In this document: in pieces, positions 63,813 through 64,000 of the stretch | Layout of the letters: every line of letters starts with the position of its first letter | Numbering within the stretch: position 1 is the first letter of the stretch | From: Clostridium aciditolerans | Lineage (GTDB): Bacteria > Bacillota > Clostridia > Clostridiales > Clostridiaceae | Assembly (NCBI RefSeq): GCF_016316925.1 | Contig: NZ_JAEEGB010000007.1 | Coordinates: forward strand, 40,773-104,772 | Direction: 5' to 3' | DNA: 64,000 bases | Position numbers and translations under genes: made by a program | Notes under the pieces: generated by a model | Told to the model about the DNA's origin: nothing | Databases searched by the model: none | Seen by the model: only the letters and a program-made list of their open reading frames with translations

Positions 63813-64000
63813 GAAAGTTAACTTATATAAAGGGATATGTTTCCAAAGGCTGAAGGTAGATTTAAAAACTTTGTGCCAATCTTAGCGAAGAGTTTTAAGA
63901 CAACCTTAGAACTTAGATAGTGTCTGAGCGTAGCGAGTTTATCTAAGTCTTAGGTCGTCTAAAACTTAAGCTTTAGATTGGCTAAAAGTTTTTAACGGAC
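63813..64000. repeat. larger member of repeat family R3 with long hairpin, cut by window edge
   Basis: Starts GAAAGTTAACTTATAT and shares the core ATGTTTCCAAAG-CTGAAGGTAGATTT with the 82-base element at 59089-59170. From about 63862 to 63995 a second structure follows: two arms of about 54 bases (63862-63917 and 63942-63995) pair with scattered mismatches, looking like a hairpin inserted into the smaller element. The right terminus is beyond the window. Confidence 0.65.

Overview
This is AT-rich chromosomal DNA from a spore-forming, Gram-positive anaerobe. The best fit is Clostridium or a close relative in the Clostridiaceae; I cannot name the species. The evidence is AAGGAGG-type ribosome binding sites, an alpha/beta SASP gene, a GerA-type germinant-receptor operon with a sigma-G-like promoter, LTA synthase, DUF438-hemerythrin and DUF441 proteins, and many intrinsic terminators. 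No tRNA, rRNA, CRISPR array, prophage or intact transposase was seen. TGA works as a normal stop (for example at the aldolase/kinase and response-regulator/kinase overlaps).

Left part (1-16.8 kb): two mannose-family PTS operons lie head to tail on the minus strand. The first (8.0 to 1.25 kb) has agaS, agaV/W/E/F, an amino-sugar-6-phosphate deacetylase, a KbaY-type tagatose-bisphosphate aldolase and a PfkB kinase, a complete N-acetylgalactosamine route. A HutC/NagR-type GntR regulator lies upstream, and ACTGGT-containing candidate operators precede both the regulator and agaS. The second (13.5 to 10.0 kb) has EIIA, EIIC, EIID, EIIB and murQ. It is preceded by a good sigma-54 promoter, a candidate activator site and a LevR-type sigma-54 activator gene. 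This suggests a mannose-class PTS that brings in MurNAc or a MurNAc-containing compound.

Middle part (16.8-33 kb): SASP, a previously uncalled 46-residue protein, a PpaX-like phosphatase, LTA synthase, an Amidase_6 protein with a sporulation-type promoter, a four-gene germinant-receptor operon (A, C, small D, B), an OmpR-type two-component system, an M24 peptidase, an XRE-cupin regulator, an SDR oxidoreductase, a small possible b-type cytochrome, and a Mop/TOBE molybdopterin-binding gene interrupted by one in-frame TGA.

Right part (33-64 kb): glnS, uvsE, a YfcE-like phosphodiesterase, a ClpE-like unfoldase, a DUF441 protein, a zinc-ribbon microprotein, a DbpA-type RNA helicase, a three-gene phosphorelay (CHASE4-like hybrid kinase, Hpt, stand-alone receiver), an ABC-F protein, an MFS transporter, a Nup/Bmp-type nucleoside ABC transporter without a binding protein but with a LacI regulator and two matching operators, a 1366-residue SF1 helicase with a C-terminal Vsr-like nuclease domain, a purine permease, RNase Z, three small proteins and BirA.

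At least four families of short non-coding repeats with inverted termini are scattered between genes (about 18.1, 27.4, 30.9-31.2, 36.8, 40.0, 59.1, 60.7 and 63.8 kb). One supplies the ribosome binding site of the PpaX-like gene.
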